Assembly: GCF_023630705.1 (NCBI RefSeq)
Contig: NZ_JALQEM010000032.1
Coordinates: forward strand, 124,001-188,000
From: Caballeronia sp. GAFFF1
GTDB lineage: Bacteria > Pseudomonadota > Gammaproteobacteria > Burkholderiales > Burkholderiaceae
DNA length: 64,000 nt
Reading direction: 5' to 3'
Shown piece after piece: positions 1 to 9,600 of this stretch. Position 1 is the stretch's first letter; each line of letters starts with the position of its first letter. Position numbers and translations under genes: made by a program. A model generated the notes under the pieces. It searched no databases, was not told where the DNA came from, and was given only the letters and a program-made list of their open reading frames with translations.

Positions 1-1107
1 AATGACGAGGCAAAGCGTGAGCGGCGTCGAAAGCACGAGGCCGATCGGCCCCCAGATCCAGCTCCAGAAAATCGCCGCGACGATCACCGCGAACGGCGAA
101 AGTCCCGTGCTGTGTCCGTACAGGAGCGGCTCGACGACCTGCCCGGCGATGATGTCGGTCGCGCCGTACAGCACGATCGTCCAGATCAGCATGGTCCAGC
201 CCGGCCCGACGGCCGCCGCGAAAATCACCGCGAGCAACGCGGCAATCCACGTCCCGACATACGGCACGAAGCGCAGGAGCGCCGTCATCACGCCGAAGAG
301 CAGCGCGCCGGGCACGCCGATCACCGCGAGCCCGATGCAAATGACGATTCCCACGCCGACATTGATGCCGAGTTGCGCCAGAAAATAACGCGAGAGGCGG
401 CGCGCGGCTTCGTCCATCGCGGTGGTCGCGCGGTGCAGGTCGCGCGAACCGAAGAGGCGTATCAGCCGGTCGCGCAGGTCTTCCCGCTGCAACAGGATAA
501 ACACTGCGACGACGAGCACGATGCCCGTGGTTTCGAGCGGACTAATGACGGGCGAGAGAAACCGCTGCGCGAGTTCCAGCGGGGACGGCGACGGCTCGTG
601 CACTTCGACGGGCATCGGCTGATCGATGGGCGAAGCCGCCGGGTTGTCCTCGTTCGCGTGGGGTTCCTGCTCGCGCGCCGGCGACAGACGCTTCAACGCA
701 CGCGACGCGTGCCCGAGAAACGCGTCCGCGCGCCCGACCGTCATGCGCTGCACGCTGTCCACCTTGCGCTCGACGGCCACCTGATACTTCGGCAGATCGC
801 TCGCGAGTTGCGCGACCTGCGCGCCGATCAGCGCGCCGACGGCCGTGAGCACGGACAACGCGACCACGACCGCCACGATCACCGACGGCACCTGACCGAA
901 GCGCAGCCGCCGCAGGAAATCGACGAACGGCGCGAGCAGAAAACTGAGCAGGATCGCGAGGATGATCGGGATCATCACTGCGCGCCCGAAATACAGGGCG
1001 CAAATCACGACGACGACCGCGACCAGCGACGCCAGCGCGCGCAGGCCCGGCGCGTCGGGCGGCAGGATCTTCGCAGGAGGCCGGCGTGGGCCGGGAAGTG
1101 GAGGCAT
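1..1107 (-). CDS. AI-2E family transporter (UPF0118), C-terminus cut by window edge
   Basis: This is an inner-membrane permease of the AI-2E exporter/UPF0118 family. Reading from the ATG at 1107 on the minus strand gives 369 residues with no stop before the window edge, so the C-terminus is missing. Two hydrophobic stretches lie near residues 22-75, followed by a long hydrophilic region rich in charged residues and prolines (about 110-190), then further membrane spans. The family signature WSWIWGPIGLVLSTPLT is visible close to the edge. The substrate cannot be told: relatives export autoinducer-2 or act in Na+/H+ exchange. The start faces the glutathione transferase gene across a 230-bp gap that holds two iteron-like motifs. 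Confidence 0.9.
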   Translation of the reverse strand, partial: MPPLPGPRRPPAKILPPDAPGLRALASLVAVVVVICALYFGRAVMIPIILAILLSFLLAPFVDFLRRLRFGQVPSVIVAVVVALSVLTAVGALIGAQVAQLASDLPKYQVAVERKVDSVQRMTVGRADAFLGHASRALKRLSPAREQEPHANEDNPAASPIDQPMPVEVHEPSPSPLELAQRFLSPVISPLETTGIVLVVAVFILLQREDLRDRLIRLFGSRDLHRATTAMDEAARRLSRYFLAQLGINVGVGIVICIGLAVIGVPGALLFGVMTALLRFVPYVGTWIAALLAVIFAAAVGPGWTMLIWTIVLYGATDIIAGQVVEPLLYGHSTGLSPFAVIVAAIFWSWIWGPIGLVLSTPLTLCLVI

Positions 1108-1155
1108 GGAGTCGGCTCGTAGGAAATACTTTCCGAACGAAGCAAGGCGCGTGCC

Positions 1156-1172
1156 GGTGAGCGTTTTCGGGA
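1156..1172 (+). repeat. Satellite iteron, exact copy
   Basis: The sequence GGTGAGCGTTTTCGGGA is identical to the iteron at 25718 in the origin array. It lies in the divergent gap between the AI-2E permease and the glutathione transferase. It is a candidate binding site for the RepA initiator about 23 kb from the main array. Confidence 0.7.
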
Positions 1173-1186
1173 GCGTTTCTCCAAAT

Positions 1187-1203
1187 GGTGAGCGAATACG
1201 GGA
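1187..1203 (+). repeat. Satellite iteron, exact copy
   Basis: The sequence GGTGAGCGAATACGGGA is identical to the iteron at 24824. It follows the copy at 1156 in the same orientation with a 31-bp period, close to three DNA helical turns, so two bound proteins would sit on the same DNA face. Confidence 0.7.
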
Positions 1204-1337
1204 GAACGCCCGCGGATTGATCTGGGAACGAGAACAGTGATTTGATTTCCGCTCGTATTCTGCTTCATGACGCACAAACCCATACTTCTTCTTAAGCGAC
1301 CGGGATTTCCCCGGTGGTCTACATGAGAGGAGTTGCC

Positions 1338-1958
1338 ATGAAGCTCTACCATCACCCGCTTTCCGGACATTCGCACCGCGCTCGTCTCTTTCTGCATCTG
1401 CTGAACATCGAGCACGACGAAGAGGAAGTCGATCTCGGCGCCCGCGCGCACAAATCGCCCGAATTCCTGCGCCTGAACCGCTTCGGCCAGGTGCCCGTGC
1501 TGGTAGACGGCGAGCATGTCATTCAGGACTCGAACGCGATCCTCGTCTACATCGCCAAGAACGCGGGCGCGACGCAATGGCTCCCCGAAACGCCCGCCGA
1601 AGCCGCCGCCGTGCAGCGCTGGCTTTCGGTCGCGGCGGGGCAGATCGCGTTCGGGCCGGCGGCCGCGCGCCTCGTCACGGTGTTCGGCAGCAAGTTCGAC
1701 GTCGATGAAGTCATCGCCCGCGCGCATGCGGTGCTCAAGGTGATCGACGACGAATTACAAAGCCGCGACTGGATCGCGGATATCGGCAGCGCGCATCCGA
1801 CCATCGCGGATATCGCGCTCTACAGCTACATCGCGGGCGCGCCGGAAGGCAATGTCGATCTGTCGGGCTATCGCAACGTGCTGGCGTGGCTCGCTCGCAT
1901 CGAGGCGTTGCCGGGTTTCGTGCCATTCCAGAAGACGGCCGCTGGCCTGCGCGCCTGA
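1338..1958 (+). CDS. Glutathione S-transferase
   Basis: This 206-residue cytosolic protein has the usual GST length and layout: an N-terminal thioredoxin-like half starting [17 protein letters not shown], with the cis-proline segment GQVPVLVDG and the glutathione-contact QDSNAI (about residues 58-73), then an all-helical C-terminal half containing the PTIADIALY motif. It probably conjugates or reduces small electrophiles with glutathione. I chose the ATG at 1338 because AGAGGAG lies just upstream; an in-frame start at 1314 would add eight residues not typical of the fold. It is followed 22 bp later by the flavin/ferredoxin oxidoreductase, probably in one operon. Confidence 0.9.
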   Translation: MKLYHHPLSGHSHRARLFLHLLNIEHDEEEVDLGARAHKSPEFLRLNRFGQVPVLVDGEHVIQDSNAILVYIAKNAGATQWLPETPAEAAAVQRWLSVAAGQIAFGPAAARLVTVFGSKFDVDEVIARAHAVLKVIDDELQSRDWIADIGSAHPTIADIALYSYIAGAPEGNVDLSGYRNVLAWLARIEALPGFVPFQKTAAGLRA

Positions 1959-1980
1959 CCCCTTGCCGGAGACGACGATC

Positions 1981-4059
1981 ATGCCTGCCACCGCTTCGAT
2001 TACCGCGCCTTCGCCCTGGCATCGCGGCGAAGTCGAGATGCAAACCGCCGCTGGCGTCGCGGAGCGCATGCACGACGTCGGACAGCGCGTCGTGCGCCGG
2101 TTCATGCCGGAACAACATCGGCAATTCTTCGCGCAGTTGCCGTTCATCGTCGCCGGCACGGTCGATGCCGACGGCGACGCCTGGGCCACGTTTCTGACCG
2201 GCAGCCCCGGCTTTTTGAGCACGCCTGATGCGACCACGCTCTCCGTCGAGCACGTTCGCGATCCGCTAGACCCAGCCGACGCGGGTCTTGCGGACGGCGC
2301 GTCGGTCGGCTTGCTCGGCATCGAGATGCATACGCGGCGGCGCAATCGCGTGAACGGCGCAATTCATCGCGACAACGCTGCTCATGCGCACGCATTCGAG
2401 GTGGCCGTCGAGCAGAGCTTCGGCAATTGTCCGCAGTACATTCAGTTGCGCGACTTCGCGTTCGTGCGCGACGCGTCGGCGCCCTCGCCGTCCAGTCCCG
2501 TTTCGCTCGATGCGCAGTCGCCGCGCATGCGGGCGATGATCGAGCGCGCCGATACGTTTTTCGTCGCGTCGTACTTCGATCGCGAGGACGGGCATCGTCA
2601 GGTGGACGTGTCGCATCGTGGCGGCAAGGCGGGCTTCGTGCGCGTGTCCGACGACGGCGCGCTCACCATTCCCGACTTCGCGGGCAATCTGTTCTTCAAC
2701 ACGCTCGGCAATATCGCGGTCAACGGCCGGGCGGGACTCGTGTTCGCCGACTTCGAAACCGGCGACGTCCTGCAACTCACGGGCGATGCGCAAGTGCTGC
2801 TCGACTCGGCCGAAACCGCCGCCTTTCAGGGCGCCGAGCGCCTGTGGCGCTTCGTGCCGCGCCGCGTTGTGCTGCGCGAAGACGCGCTGCCGCTGCGCTG
2901 GACGTTTCGCCGCGAAGGCTGGTCGCCGAATTCGCTGATGACGGGCGACTGGAACGAAGCCGCGCAGCGCATGAAGGCCGCGGCGCTCGCGAATGCGTGG
3001 CGGCCGTATCGCGTGAGCCGCATCGTCGATGAAAGCGACGTGATCCGCTCGTTCTGGCTCGAACCGTCGGATGGCGCGGGCACTGTGCCGCACGCGGCGG
3101 GCCAGCATTTGCCGGTGCGCGTCACGCTGCCGGGCGAAACAAGGCCGCTCGTGCGCACGTACACGCTGTCGGTCGGCCCGGCGGACGGCGTGTATCGCAT
3201 CAGCGTGAAGCGCGAAGGCCGCGCGTCCGCCTATCTGCACGACGCGCTGAAAGTGGGCGACATCATCGAAGCGCGGCAGCCGGCGGGCAGCTTCACGATC
3301 GATCCGTTCGAAGCGCGCCCCGCCGTGCTGCTGGCCGCGGGCGTCGGCATCACGCCGATGCTCGCGATGCTGCGCCACGTCGTCTATGAAGGACTGCGCA
3401 AGCGGCGCGTGCGTCCGGTCTGGCTGATCGCGTCGGCGCGCACGCTTGCGAACCGCGCGTTCGCCGCCGAGATCGACGCGCTCGCTCAAAGCGCGGGCGG
3501 CGCGGTCAACGTGATACGCGTGCTGAGCGACCCGCAAGGCGCGCAACTCAAGCGCGATTACGACGTGTCGGGCCGCATCGACATCGATCTGCTGACGAGC
3601 TTCCTGCCGTTCAACGACTACGACTTCTATCTGTGTGGACCGGGCGCGTTCATGCAATCGCTCTACGACGGCCTGCGCGCTCTCAACGTTGCGGATACGC
3701 GCATTCATGCGGAGGCGTTCGGTCCTGCGTCGCTCGTGCGCTCGCCGGATCGCGGCGTCGAGGTGAAGCCGATGCGCCCGCCCGCCACCGAAGCCGTGCC
3801 TGTGCGCTTCGTGAAATCCGGCCGCGATGCGCAATGGCAGCCCGCGAGCGGCACGCTCCTGGAACTGGCCGAAGCGTGCGGCGTGGAAACCGAATCGAAC
3901 TGTCGCGGCGGAACGTGCGGGACGTGCAGAACGCGCATCGTGAGCGGCGCGGTGTCGTATGCGAGCGAGCCGGCGTTTCATGTCAATGACGACGAAGCGC
4001 TGATCTGCTGCGCGCGCCCCTCAGCGGACGCCGACGCCCCGCTGCAACTCGATCTGTAA
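1981..4059 (+). CDS. Pyridoxamine-phosphate-oxidase-like / ferredoxin reductase / 2Fe-2S ferredoxin fusion protein
   Basis: This 692-residue protein fuses three parts. Residues about 40-300 resemble the flavin-binding split barrel of pyridoxamine 5'-phosphate oxidase-like proteins. Residues about 335-570 form a ferredoxin-NADP reductase module, with the flavin motif RTYTLS, the nucleotide-binding GVGITPMLAML and the C-terminal YLCGP. The last 85 residues are a plant-type 2Fe-2S ferredoxin with CRGGTCGTC and a final cysteine about 36 residues on. It should pass electrons from NAD(P)H through FAD and the Fe-S centre to the barrel domain or a partner oxygenase; the substrate is unknown. It lies just after the GST gene and before a LysR regulator that may control both. 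Confidence 0.85.
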   Translation: MPATASITAPSPWHRGEVEMQTAAGVAERMHDVGQRVVRRFMPEQHRQFFAQLPFIVAGTVDADGDAWATFLTGSPGFLSTPDATTLSVEHVRDPLDPADAGLADGASVGLLGIEMHTRRRNRVNGAIHRDNAAHAHAFEVAVEQSFGNCPQYIQLRDFAFVRDASAPSPSSPVSLDAQSPRMRAMIERADTFFVASYFDREDGHRQVDVSHRGGKAGFVRVSDDGALTIPDFAGNLFFNTLGNIAVNGRAGLVFADFETGDVLQLTGDAQVLLDSAETAAFQGAERLWRFVPRRVVLREDALPLRWTFRREGWSPNSLMTGDWNEAAQRMKAAALANAWRPYRVSRIVDESDVIRSFWLEPSDGAGTVPHAAGQHLPVRVTLPGETRPLVRTYTLSVGPADGVYRISVKREGRASAYLHDALKVGDIIEARQPAGSFTIDPFEARPAVLLAAGVGITPMLAMLRHVVYEGLRKRRVRPVWLIASARTLANRAFAAEIDALAQSAGGAVNVIRVLSDPQGAQLKRDYDVSGRIDIDLLTSFLPFNDYDFYLCGPGAFMQSLYDGLRALNVADTRIHAEAFGPASLVRSPDRGVEVKPMRPPATEAVPVRFVKSGRDAQWQPASGTLLELAEACGVETESNCRGGTCGTCRTRIVSGAVSYASEPAFHVNDDEALICCARPSADADAPLQLDL

Positions 4060-4136
4060 AGCAATGCGCGATTGCGGGACGCCCCGGCATGCACGAGAAT
4101 GCACGGCAACTTTCTCGCCCGCTTCCCGCATCCGAC

Positions 4137-5036
4137 ATGGACCGTTTTCAGGCAATGTCGACCTTCGTCACGGTGGTCGAAACAGGCGGCTTCGCGTCGG
4201 CCGCGCGCAAGCTCGATGTCTCGCCTTCGGTCGTGAGCCGCGTCGTGACCGAACTCGAAGAGCGGCTCGGCGTGCGCCTGCTCACGCGCACCACGCGCGT
4301 CGTGCGCCTGACCGACGCCGGCAGCGGCTTCTTCGAAGACTGCCGGCGCATTCTCGGCGAAGTGGACACCGCCGAGCTCGCCGCCCGAGGCACGCATGCA
4401 TCGCCGCGCGGCGTGCTCTCGCTAACCGCGCCCGTCTTGTTCGGCCGGCTGCATGTGACGCCCATCGTGCTCGACTATCTTTCGCGTTATCCCGAGGCCG
4501 ATGCGAACTGCTGGTTCGTCGACCGCGTGGTGAATCTCGTCGACGAGGGCATCGACGTGGCCGTGCGCATCGCGGAGCTGCCGGATTCGTCGCTTCAGGC
4601 GATTCCAGTCGGCCGCGTGCGGCGCGTGCTCTGCGCGTCGCCCGCCTATCTCGGGAAGCACGGCACGCCATCGCGCCCGGAAGACCTCGACGCGCACACG
4701 ATCATTGCGTCTACGGGATCGTCGTCGCCGCCGGAATGGCGTCTTCACGATGGCGATCGCACCGTGATCGTCCGCACGCGAGCGCGCTTCATCACGACGA
4801 CGAACGATTCGGCCATCGATGCGGCGCTCGCGGACTTCGGTATCGCGCGGCTCCTGTCGTATCAGGTGGCGCAACACGTAAGCGAAGGCCGGCTCGTGAT
4901 CGTTCTCGACGAATTCGAGCCGCCGCCGCTGCCTATTCATCTCGTGCATCGCGAAGGACGCCACGTCACGCAGAAGGTCCGCGCGTTTCTCGATCTGGCC
5001 GTGGCGACGTTGCGCTCGGATGCATCGTTGCGCTGA
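4137..5036 (+). CDS. LysR family transcriptional regulator
   Basis: This 299-residue regulator has an N-terminal winged helix-turn-helix (FVTVVETGGFASAARKL, then SPSVVSRVVTELEERLG, about residues 8-45) and a periplasmic-binding-like effector domain starting near residue 90. I placed the start at MDRFQAM because the family begins there; an upstream in-frame ATG at 4089 would add 16 residues of atypical sequence. It follows the GST and fusion-oxidoreductase genes by 77 bp on the same strand, so it could regulate them or be co-transcribed. The effector is not predictable from sequence. Confidence 0.88.
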   Translation: MDRFQAMSTFVTVVETGGFASAARKLDVSPSVVSRVVTELEERLGVRLLTRTTRVVRLTDAGSGFFEDCRRILGEVDTAELAARGTHASPRGVLSLTAPVLFGRLHVTPIVLDYLSRYPEADANCWFVDRVVNLVDEGIDVAVRIAELPDSSLQAIPVGRVRRVLCASPAYLGKHGTPSRPEDLDAHTIIASTGSSSPPEWRLHDGDRTVIVRTRARFITTTNDSAIDAALADFGIARLLSYQVAQHVSEGRLVIVLDEFEPPPLPIHLVHREGRHVTQKVRAFLDLAVATLRSDASLR

Positions 5037-5217
5037 TCGCGCTAAACGAAGCGCGTGGCGGCTTCGTGAATCTTTGAGGAATCGAACGCCCGTTAGCGCG
5101 CGAGCCGTGCAAAATGGCGGCAAACCATGCAACATAGCTCTCTTCGGCGTATTTGCGCTCCCAGCCGCGTTCCGGCTCGACGAACCGGCTCTTCCGAACC
5201 TCAACGGCTCACGCACC

Positions 5218-6693
5218 ATGACGAACCCGACCTCTCCCACCAATGAACGCCCGCTCGACATGATCATCTTCGGCGGCGGCGGAGACCTGGCGGCGCGCAA
5301 GCTGCTGCCCGCGCTTTACATGGCGCACTCGCACTGCAACCTGCCCGCCGAGACGCGCATTCTCGCGATCGGCCGCAAGGACTGGACGCGCGAAGATTAT
5401 CTGAAGAACTTCATGGAGAAGCAGTCGCGTCCGTTCATCGACGAGGGGGCTTTCGATGCGCAGTCCTGGGACAAATTCCTCGCGCTCTTCGACTACGTGC
5501 GCGTCGATGTCGAGAATCCCGACGACTTCCGCCGCCTCGCTGAAGCCACGCGTCCGAACGTGCAGCGCGTGTTCTACCTCTCGACTTCGCCCGAGCTCTT
5601 CACGACGATTTGCGACAACCTCTCGGCGGCCGGCATCGTCGACGATAAAGCGCGCGTCGTGCTCGAAAAGCCGCTCGGCCATGACCTCGCCTCTGCGCGC
5701 GCCATCAACGACGCGGTCGGCCGGCACTTCAAGGAAGACCAGATCTACCGCATCGACCATTATCTCGGCAAGGAAACGGTGCAGAATCTGATGGTGCTGC
5801 GCTTCGGCAATCCCATTTTCGGGCCGCTGTGGCAGGCGCCGTACATCAAAAGCGTGCAGATCACGGTGGCAGAAACGGTGGGCGTGGGCAGCCGCGCGGG
5901 CTTCTACGATCACACCGGCGCGCTGCGCGACATGGTGCAGAACCACTTGCTGCAACTGCTGTGCATCGTCGCGATGGAGCCGCCCGTTTCGCTCGATCCC
6001 GACGCCGTGCGCGACGAAAAGCTGAAGGTGCTTAAGTCGCTGCGCCCGATGACCGTCTCCGACACCGCCCGCGACACCGTGCGCGGCCAGTACGCGGCGG
6101 GCGCGGTGGGCGGCGAGCCGGTCAAGGGTTATCTGCAGGAAGACAACGTGCCGCCCGACAGCCGAGCGGAGACGTTCGTCGCATTGCGCGCGCATATCAA
6201 CAACTGGCGCTGGGCCAACGTGCCCTTCTTCCTGCGCACCGGCAAGCGCATGCAGACGCGGCGCTCGGAAATCGTGATCGACTTCGCGGACCTGCCGTTT
6301 TCCATCATCCCGAGCGGGCCACGCAACTATGGCAACCGTCTCATCATCACGTTGCAGCCGGAAGAGTCCATCCAGTTGCAGATGCTTGCGAAAGAACCCG
6401 GCAGCGGCATGCAGATGCTGCCCGTGAACCTGAATCTCGATCTTCAGCAGGCCATGACCCAGCGCCGCGCGGAAGCCTACGAACGCTTGCTGATCGACGT
6501 GATTCGCGGGCGGCTCACGCACTTCATGCGCCGCGACGAACTGGAAGCGGCATGGGCGTGGGTCGAGCCGATTCTCAACGGCTGGAAGGAACTCGGCGAC
6601 CGGCCGCGCGGCTACACGGCGGGCACGTTCGGGCCGGCGGCGTCTTCCGCGTTGATGGCGCGGGAGAATCTCGCGTGGGCGGAAGAAGGTTGA
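5218..6693 (+). CDS. zwf: Glucose-6-phosphate 1-dehydrogenase
   Basis: This 491-residue enzyme oxidises glucose 6-phosphate to 6-phosphogluconolactone with NAD(P)+, feeding the Entner-Doudoroff and pentose phosphate pathways. The N-terminal nucleotide-binding motif FGGGGDLAARK, the EKPLGHD segment and the active-site signature RIDHYLGKE (about residues 177-186) are all intact, and the length is normal. The ATG at 5218 gives the standard N-terminus; the frame stays open upstream but codes non-homologous residues. No pgl, edd or glk neighbour is present, so it is detached from the usual hex-type cluster. It ends 1 bp from the convergent FUSC gene. Confidence 0.95.
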   Translation: MTNPTSPTNERPLDMIIFGGGGDLAARKLLPALYMAHSHCNLPAETRILAIGRKDWTREDYLKNFMEKQSRPFIDEGAFDAQSWDKFLALFDYVRVDVENPDDFRRLAEATRPNVQRVFYLSTSPELFTTICDNLSAAGIVDDKARVVLEKPLGHDLASARAINDAVGRHFKEDQIYRIDHYLGKETVQNLMVLRFGNPIFGPLWQAPYIKSVQITVAETVGVGSRAGFYDHTGALRDMVQNHLLQLLCIVAMEPPVSLDPDAVRDEKLKVLKSLRPMTVSDTARDTVRGQYAAGAVGGEPVKGYLQEDNVPPDSRAETFVALRAHINNWRWANVPFFLRTGKRMQTRRSEIVIDFADLPFSIIPSGPRNYGNRLIITLQPEESIQLQMLAKEPGSGMQMLPVNLNLDLQQAMTQRRAEAYERLLIDVIRGRLTHFMRRDELEAAWAWVEPILNGWKELGDRPRGYTAGTFGPAASSALMARENLAWAEEG

Positions 6694-6694
6694 T

Positions 6695-7996
6695 TCAGCG
6701 CATCGCGGGGCGCGCCGCGCGCCGCGATGCCAGCGCCTTTTCCGCGGCCATCACCGCCGCAAGCACGCCGATTCCGCACAGAATGCCCGCGAGCCGAAGC
6801 GCCGCGGGCATCGGATCGGACGACCACTGGTGATCCTGCACGAACACCATGATGAACGCGATGGTGAACTGCCGCCCGACATAGCTCGCGCCGTGCGTGC
6901 CTGTCTGCACATGACAGCCGATCCACACGCCCGCGCATAGCGCGAGCATGCACGCGATGTCGCTGTCGCCGATCAGCGGCAAAAGCGCAAGACTCGCCGC
7001 GCCCGCGATCAGGCAGCCGAGCATGCGCTGCACCATGCGCGACGCGATAGGCCGCCGCGTCGGCTTGCCGAACGCCGCTGCAGGCAGGATCAACACGGCA
7101 ATCGCCGTGACCATCGCCTGCGCGAAGCCGGGCAAGTTCCACGCATACGCCACCGACGCCAGTATCGCCACCGACCACGCCGCATGCCACGCGAGGCGCT
7201 TGCGCATGGCGCGGGCGGACTGCATTTCTTGCTTCGCGCTGAGTGCCTGCAGACTCGTGGTCGCATTCGACGGAATGACCGAGACGGCCGCCGTCTCGTG
7301 GCTCGATCCATCGACGCGATCCGCCGTCGACGACGCCCTCGCGCTCGATACGGGCGGCGCGCCCCGCGACTTCCGATACTGCTGCGCCGCCGCGTGAAAG
7401 AGCGCGGACACGCCCACGCACGCGAGCGTCCCGACGACGACTTCGGCCACGCGCAGCAACGCGAACGAAGCCGTCGCCGAGGCCGACGCCAGCCGATGCG
7501 CCTCGAACGTCACCATCAGTGAGGTCACGGCGCCCAGCACCCACGCATAGCCGGCATCCGACGCAAGCGCGCGATACACCGACACGCCCGCGATCAGCGC
7601 CAGCAACGGCACGAAGAGCCACGGCGTATCGCCGATCAGCGGTCCCGCCGTCGCGCCGAGCAACGCGCCGGCGATGGTGCCGAGCACGCGATGCACGCCA
7701 CGCTGCGCGCAAGCCGAGAACTTCGACTGCATGACCGCGAAGCCGCTGATCGCCGCCCACCAGATGTGTTCGAGTCGAAAGGCGTACGCAAGCGCCACCG
7801 CGAGCGCGACGGATGCCATCGCCTGCGTCGCGAAGGACGCGCGGGCGGGCGTCGGCCGGAGGGCGGCGAGTTCGCGCCCGAGCGACACGAATGCCTCGCG
7901 CACGAGAGCAGCGAGCGTGTCGAACGCCGCGAAGGCCCCGCGCGACGAGGCGGCCGTGGCGGATGGGTGGTGAATCGTGGAATGATCGTTCGGCAT
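6695..7996 (-). CDS. FUSC family inner-membrane protein (aromatic acid exporter-like)
   Basis: The 433-residue product has the FUSC layout: two hydrophobic blocks of several membrane segments (about residues 55-190 and 290-420) around a hydrophilic middle. The first block contains the family-typical [17 protein letters not shown], and the repeat appears in the second as [19 protein letters not shown]. Characterised members (AaeB, fusaric acid resistance proteins) export aromatic acids by proton-driven efflux; the substrate here is unknown. I used the ATG at 7996 because the upstream in-frame region codes low-complexity sequence. No membrane-fusion partner is adjacent, which is unusual if it works as a tripartite pump. 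Confidence 0.8.
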   Translation of the reverse strand: MPNDHSTIHHPSATAASSRGAFAAFDTLAALVREAFVSLGRELAALRPTPARASFATQAMASVALAVALAYAFRLEHIWWAAISGFAVMQSKFSACAQRGVHRVLGTIAGALLGATAGPLIGDTPWLFVPLLALIAGVSVYRALASDAGYAWVLGAVTSLMVTFEAHRLASASATASFALLRVAEVVVGTLACVGVSALFHAAAQQYRKSRGAPPVSSARASSTADRVDGSSHETAAVSVIPSNATTSLQALSAKQEMQSARAMRKRLAWHAAWSVAILASVAYAWNLPGFAQAMVTAIAVLILPAAAFGKPTRRPIASRMVQRMLGCLIAGAASLALLPLIGDSDIACMLALCAGVWIGCHVQTGTHGASYVGRQFTIAFIMVFVQDHQWSSDPMPAALRLAGILCGIGVLAAVMAAEKALASRRAARPAMR

Positions 7997-8151
7997 CGTC
8001 GGCGGTGGCGGGGTTCTTGTCTGAGCGTAGACGCGGATCGGCACGAGCGCAATGCATCGCGAGCGCATCCGGCAGCTTCGGGACGCCGATGCTATGGTTG
8101 AGTGCGCGGCCCCGACAATCCGTTCAACCGGCGCCACGACGAGGACATCTC

Positions 8152-8757
8152 ATGGCGAAAGTACTGGTGCTCTATTACTCGATGTACGGTCACGTCGAAA
8201 CGATGGCGCGCGCCGTCGCGGAAGGCGCGGGCGGCGTACCGGGCGTCGAGGTCACGGTGAAGCGCGTGCCGGAAACCATTCCGGCGGATCAGGCCGCCGT
8301 CATCGGCGTGAAGCTCGACCAGCAGGCGCCCGTGGCCACCATCGACGAACTCGCGAACTACGACGCCATCATCTTCGGCACGCCCACGCGCTTCGGCAAC
8401 ATGGCCGGGCAGATGCGCACGTTCCTCGACCAGACGGGCGGCCTCTGGGTGAAAGGCGCGCTGGTCGGCAAGATCGGCAGCGTGTTCACGTCCACGGCTT
8501 CGCAACACGGCGGGCAGGAAACTACCATCACGTCGTTTCACACGACGCTCCTGCATCACGGCATGATCGTCGCCGGCGTGCCGTACGCGTGCGCCGCGCT
8601 CACCAGCATGTCGGAAATCTCGGGCGGCACGCCGTACGGCGCGACCACGATTGTCGGTGCCGACGGCAAGCGTCATCCGACGCAGAACGAACTCGACATC
8701 GCGCGTTATCAGGGCAAGCACGTGGCTGAACTGGCAGTCAAGATCGCGGGCAAGTAA
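8152..8757 (+). CDS. wrbA: NAD(P)H:quinone oxidoreductase, WrbA type
   Basis: This 201-residue flavodoxin-fold enzyme reduces quinones by two electrons using FMN and NAD(P)H, avoiding semiquinone radicals. The FMN phosphate loop [11 protein letters not shown] is at residues 8-18, followed by GTPTRFGNM (about 80-88) and the [13 protein letters not shown] loop (about 112-124), all diagnostic of WrbA. Length matches the family. The start is fixed by the standard [11 protein letters not shown]-terminus. It stands alone, divergent from the FUSC gene across 155 bp. Confidence 0.95.
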   Translation: MAKVLVLYYSMYGHVETMARAVAEGAGGVPGVEVTVKRVPETIPADQAAVIGVKLDQQAPVATIDELANYDAIIFGTPTRFGNMAGQMRTFLDQTGGLWVKGALVGKIGSVFTSTASQHGGQETTITSFHTTLLHHGMIVAGVPYACAALTSMSEISGGTPYGATTIVGADGKRHPTQNELDIARYQGKHVAELAVKIAGK

Positions 8758-8934
8758 GCCGCTCGACTGACTGGCGCGGGCCGACACGCTTTGACTCAGT
8801 CTGTCGGCGCTTATGCGACAGGTGCGATGCTCGGCGCTCGCGCTCGCCTTGCTGCAAGCCGTCGCGCGGGGATTGGCACGCTCGCTGCATGACGAGAGCG
8901 TCGCGCCTTGCTGCCTGCCACTGCAAGGCGCGAC

Positions 8935-8962
8935 CGGACCGGCCGCTTCTTACGCCGGTCCG
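8935..8962 (+). terminator. Hairpin, possible terminator after wrbA
   Basis: CGGACCGGC and GCCGGTCCG form a perfect 9-bp stem around a 10-base loop, followed by the pyrimidine-rich TTCTCTTATT. The T-tract is weak, and it lies 178 bp beyond the wrbA stop. Confidence 0.4.
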
Positions 8963-9539
8963 TTCTCTTATTCATTCATGGTCGCATGAAAGCGGGTATT
9001 CCCGGCTCCAAGCGGGCATTCTCGACGGCGCGCTGCCGTGATCTCGATTACGCGAGTGCCGACACTTAACGCGCCGATACGCTGTGCGGCGAAAGCGCGG
9101 AACTCATCTAGAGCTGTATCTGTCGCCGGCTGCGGCGCGGACCGCCGCGATCTATCAGGTGAACGGCAGCAACTGCACAGGCAACCGGACCATGTACATC
9201 GTCCGGGATTCGCACAACGTCTTGAGACGGCCACACCGAACGACGCACAATGTTCTCGACGTGCGGCGTTCGCGCCTTCGACTGGTTCAATTTGGATGCC
9301 TAATCGGATCATCGCTTGAGATCTGCAAACGCCACGCCGCATGCGCCCGCAGAATCGCATGACTATCGCAGCCGGCGCGTGTGCGAAAGCGCAGACGGCG
9401 CGACGTTGCTCGTTGCACCAACGCGATCACGCGCCGCCTTGTGTCGAGGACGGTTGCGTCGGATTCGAGGACGCTTTACCGTTGCTCGAAAGTTGCGATG
9501 CCTTCGAACCGAAGACGCGCGTCGACCGAGCACTGACGC

Positions 9540-9556
9540 TCCCGGAAACGCTCACC
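9540..9556 (-). repeat. Satellite iteron, inverted
   Basis: Read on the minus strand this is GGTGAGCGTTTCCGGGA, one base different from the iteron at 25718. It lies 44 bp upstream of the deaminase start, in non-coding DNA. Confidence 0.65.
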
Positions 9557-9600
9557 GCAACCGGATCCCGTAACTCCTCACCTTTGCCAAAGCCGCCACC

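Larger units (their letters stand above)
8758..9600 (+). other. 843-bp stretch without a convincing gene
   Basis: I see no reading frame here with recognisable protein features on either strand. It contains the hairpin at 8935-8962 and an inverted iteron at 9540. The base composition is irregular and short frames are broken by stops, so it could be a decayed gene, but no family remnant is identifiable. Confidence 0.5.

Noticed and set aside
8758-9600. A decayed GntR-like gene
   Set aside because: A faint resemblance in short frames was not supported by any consistent motif or reading frame.
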